Below the pieces are notes generated by a model, which searched no databases, was not told where the DNA came from, and worked only from the letters and a program-made list of their open reading frames with translations. A DNA stretch of 64,000 nucleotides from a bacterium (GTDB taxonomy: Bacteria > Verrucomicrobiota > Verrucomicrobiia > Limisphaerales > UBA11358), in assembly GCA_021817945.1 (NCBI GenBank), contig JAKAFL010000001.1:186001-250000 (forward strand). The letters run 5' to 3'. A program made the position numbers and the translations under genes. The stretch's first letter is position 1, and each line of letters begins with the position of its first letter. This document shows positions 62,690 through 64,000 of this stretch, piece after piece.

Positions 62690-64000
62690 ATGACCCATTA
62701 TAAAAATATCCTCGGCTTGTCGGCCTTTTATCATGATTCGGCAGCGGCTCTGGTTTGCGGAGGACAAATCGTTGCAGCAGCGCAGGAGGAGCGCTTCAGC
62801 CGTGTTAAGAATGACCCGGAATTTCCAAGTCAGGCGTCCGGGTATTGCCTGCGGCAGGCGGGATTGGAGATCGAGGATGTGGATGCCGTGGTTTTTTACG
62901 ACAAGCCGCTGTTAAAATTTGCCAGAATATTGGAAACCTACCTGTCCGTCGCTCCGGGGGGCTGGAAAACTTTTCCAACCGTGCTGGTCAACTGGCTGGG
63001 CGGAAAACTGAACCTTCGCCAGACCATCCGGGATAACCTCCCAGGGCTCCGCCCAGGCTGCCCTGTCTTGTTTACTGAGCATCATCAGGCGCATGCTGCC
63101 AGCGCATTTTATCCATCGCCCTTTGACAATGCCGCCATCCTCACCATTGATGGTGTGGGGGAATGGGCCACCACCACCGTGGGCCGGGGGCAGGGATCCC
63201 AAATTGAAATGCTCAAGGAAATTCATTTCCCACATTCCCTGGGTTTGCTCTATTCCGCTTTCACCGATTATTGCGGGTTCCGGATCAATTCCGGTGAATA
63301 TAAGTTGATGGGCCTGGCGCCCTACGGACGACCGGTGCATGTGAAAACCATCTACGACCACCTTATTGAGGTCAAACCAGATGGATCCTTCAGGTTAAAC
63401 CTCGATTTTTTTAATTTTCTCAAGGGAATCACCATGACCTCGTCACGGTTTCATCGCTTGTTTGGCGGACCGCCACGAGGAATTTCGGATCCTATCCGTT
63501 CGCGGCACATGGACATTGCGCGATCCATCCAGCAGGTCACCGAGGAAGTGGTTTTGAAGCTTGCCATCCACGCCCGTGATATCACGGGAAGCTCAAATTT
63601 GTGCATGGCGGGCGGGGTGGCGCTCAATTGCGTGGCAAATGGCGTGGTCCACCGGGAAAAAATTTTCAAAAACATCTGGATACAACCGGCATCTGGGGAT
63701 GCTGGCGGTGCCCTGGGAGCGGCGCTGGCTGCATGGTATGCGCAGGCGCACCCGGCTCGTGAACCGTTCCAGCCGGACAGCATGCAATCCTCCCTGCTCG
63801 GGCCCGAGTATGCCGATGAGGAAATCCTCGCGGTTTTGAACTCCCACCAGGCCATCTACAAACGCCTGAATCGTCACGAATTGCTTGATCATGCAGCGGA
63901 CCTGCTGGCCAACGGCAACGTGGTGGGTTGGTTTCAGGGCCGGATGGAATTTGGTCCGCGCGCCTTGGGCAGCCGCTCCATATTGGGTGATGCGCGATCC
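62690..64000 (+). CDS. Carbamoyltransferase, NodU/CmcH family (partial, cut by window edge)
   Basis: O-carbamoyltransferase of the NodU/TobZ/CmcH family, which moves a carbamoyl group from carbamoyl phosphate via carbamoyl-AMP to a hydroxyl of a sugar or other acceptor. The frame is open for 437 codons to the last base. Motifs: [53 protein letters not shown] (metal/ATP His residues), [45 protein letters not shown] and [20 protein letters not shown]. The family is usually about 550-600 residues, so the C-terminal end lies beyond the window. The acceptor is unknown. Confidence 0.95.
   Translation, partial: MTHYKNILGLSAFYHDSAAALVCGGQIVAAAQEERFSRVKNDPEFPSQASGYCLRQAGLEIEDVDAVVFYDKPLLKFARILETYLSVAPGGWKTFPTVLVNWLGGKLNLRQTIRDNLPGLRPGCPVLFTEHHQAHAASAFYPSPFDNAAILTIDGVGEWATTTVGRGQGSQIEMLKEIHFPHSLGLLYSAFTDYCGFRINSGEYKLMGLAPYGRPVHVKTIYDHLIEVKPDGSFRLNLDFFNFLKGITMTSSRFHRLFGGPPRGISDPIRSRHMDIARSIQQVTEEVVLKLAIHARDITGSSNLCMAGGVALNCVANGVVHREKIFKNIWIQPASGDAGGALGAALAAWYAQAHPAREPFQPDSMQSSLLGPEYADEEILAVLNSHQAIYKRLNRHELLDHAADLLANGNVVGWFQGRMEFGPRALGSRSILGDARS

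Overview
The window looks like chromosomal DNA from a free-living Gram-negative bacterium of the Verrucomicrobiota, probably near the Pedosphaera/Limisphaerales group. This is inferred from the gene types, not from a database search. The pointers are an exosortase-EpsI fusion with three PEP-CTERM-type substrates, a secreted protein with ASTNL.NW repeats, FtsH, FUSC/HlyD/NodT efflux genes, a histidine kinase with an extracellular beta-rich domain, and a SGNH-TPR/DUF5989/carbamoyltransferase group. There are no rRNA genes, insertion sequences, phage genes or CRISPR arrays. One tRNA (Tyr) is present.

Layout. 0.4-6.7 kb is a surface-protein region: a fibronectin-III protein, exosortase with an adjacent phosphopantetheinyl transferase, two PEP-CTERM proteins and a TPR protein. 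7-12 kb holds rpe, a large hybrid histidine kinase and rpsT (S20). 12-19 kb holds a GT2 glycosyltransferase and a LysR regulator divergent from a four-gene AaeXAB/NodT-like efflux operon. 19-24 kb is a minus-strand run of phoB, phoR, thiG, hldE1-type kinase, panB and a small SLBB-like lipoprotein; a candidate Pho box lies in front of phoB. 24.4 kb is tRNA-Tyr. 24.8-27.2 kb is a methyltransferase and a ClC channel. 27.2-29.1 kb is a LemA-TPM-TPM operon, followed by superoxide dismutase. 30.2-33.8 kb is mnmE-aroB-pabA/trpG-panD. 34-35.3 kb has two uncharacterised genes and ftsB.

35.5-43.8 kb is a complete L-arabinose cluster on the minus strand: ROK regulator, araA, araB, araD, a lipoprotein mutarotase and a sodium/sugar symporter, closed by a strong terminator. 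44.2-49.3 kb is a tight glycan operon: a DUF2723-type membrane protein with TPRs, a GT4 glycosyltransferase and a WecA-like phosphosugar transferase. 49.4-57 kb has an RlmD-type RNA methyltransferase, a third PEP-CTERM protein, a decayed stretch with an AraC remnant, ftsH, dusB, a small coiled-coil protein and a TauE/SafE exporter. 57-60 kb has a eukaryote-type HisA and a two-component pair. 60.2-64 kb has a SGNH-TPR membrane protein, a 50-residue DUF5989 protein and a carbamoyltransferase cut by the window edge.

Most interesting for follow-up: the right-edge carbamoylation-type module, the eukaryote-type HisA, a dispersed inverted repeat found twice downstream of genes, the Pho box-like direct repeat before phoB, and the three-gene glycan operon. 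All functional calls rest on motif recognition by eye; no alignment or search was run.
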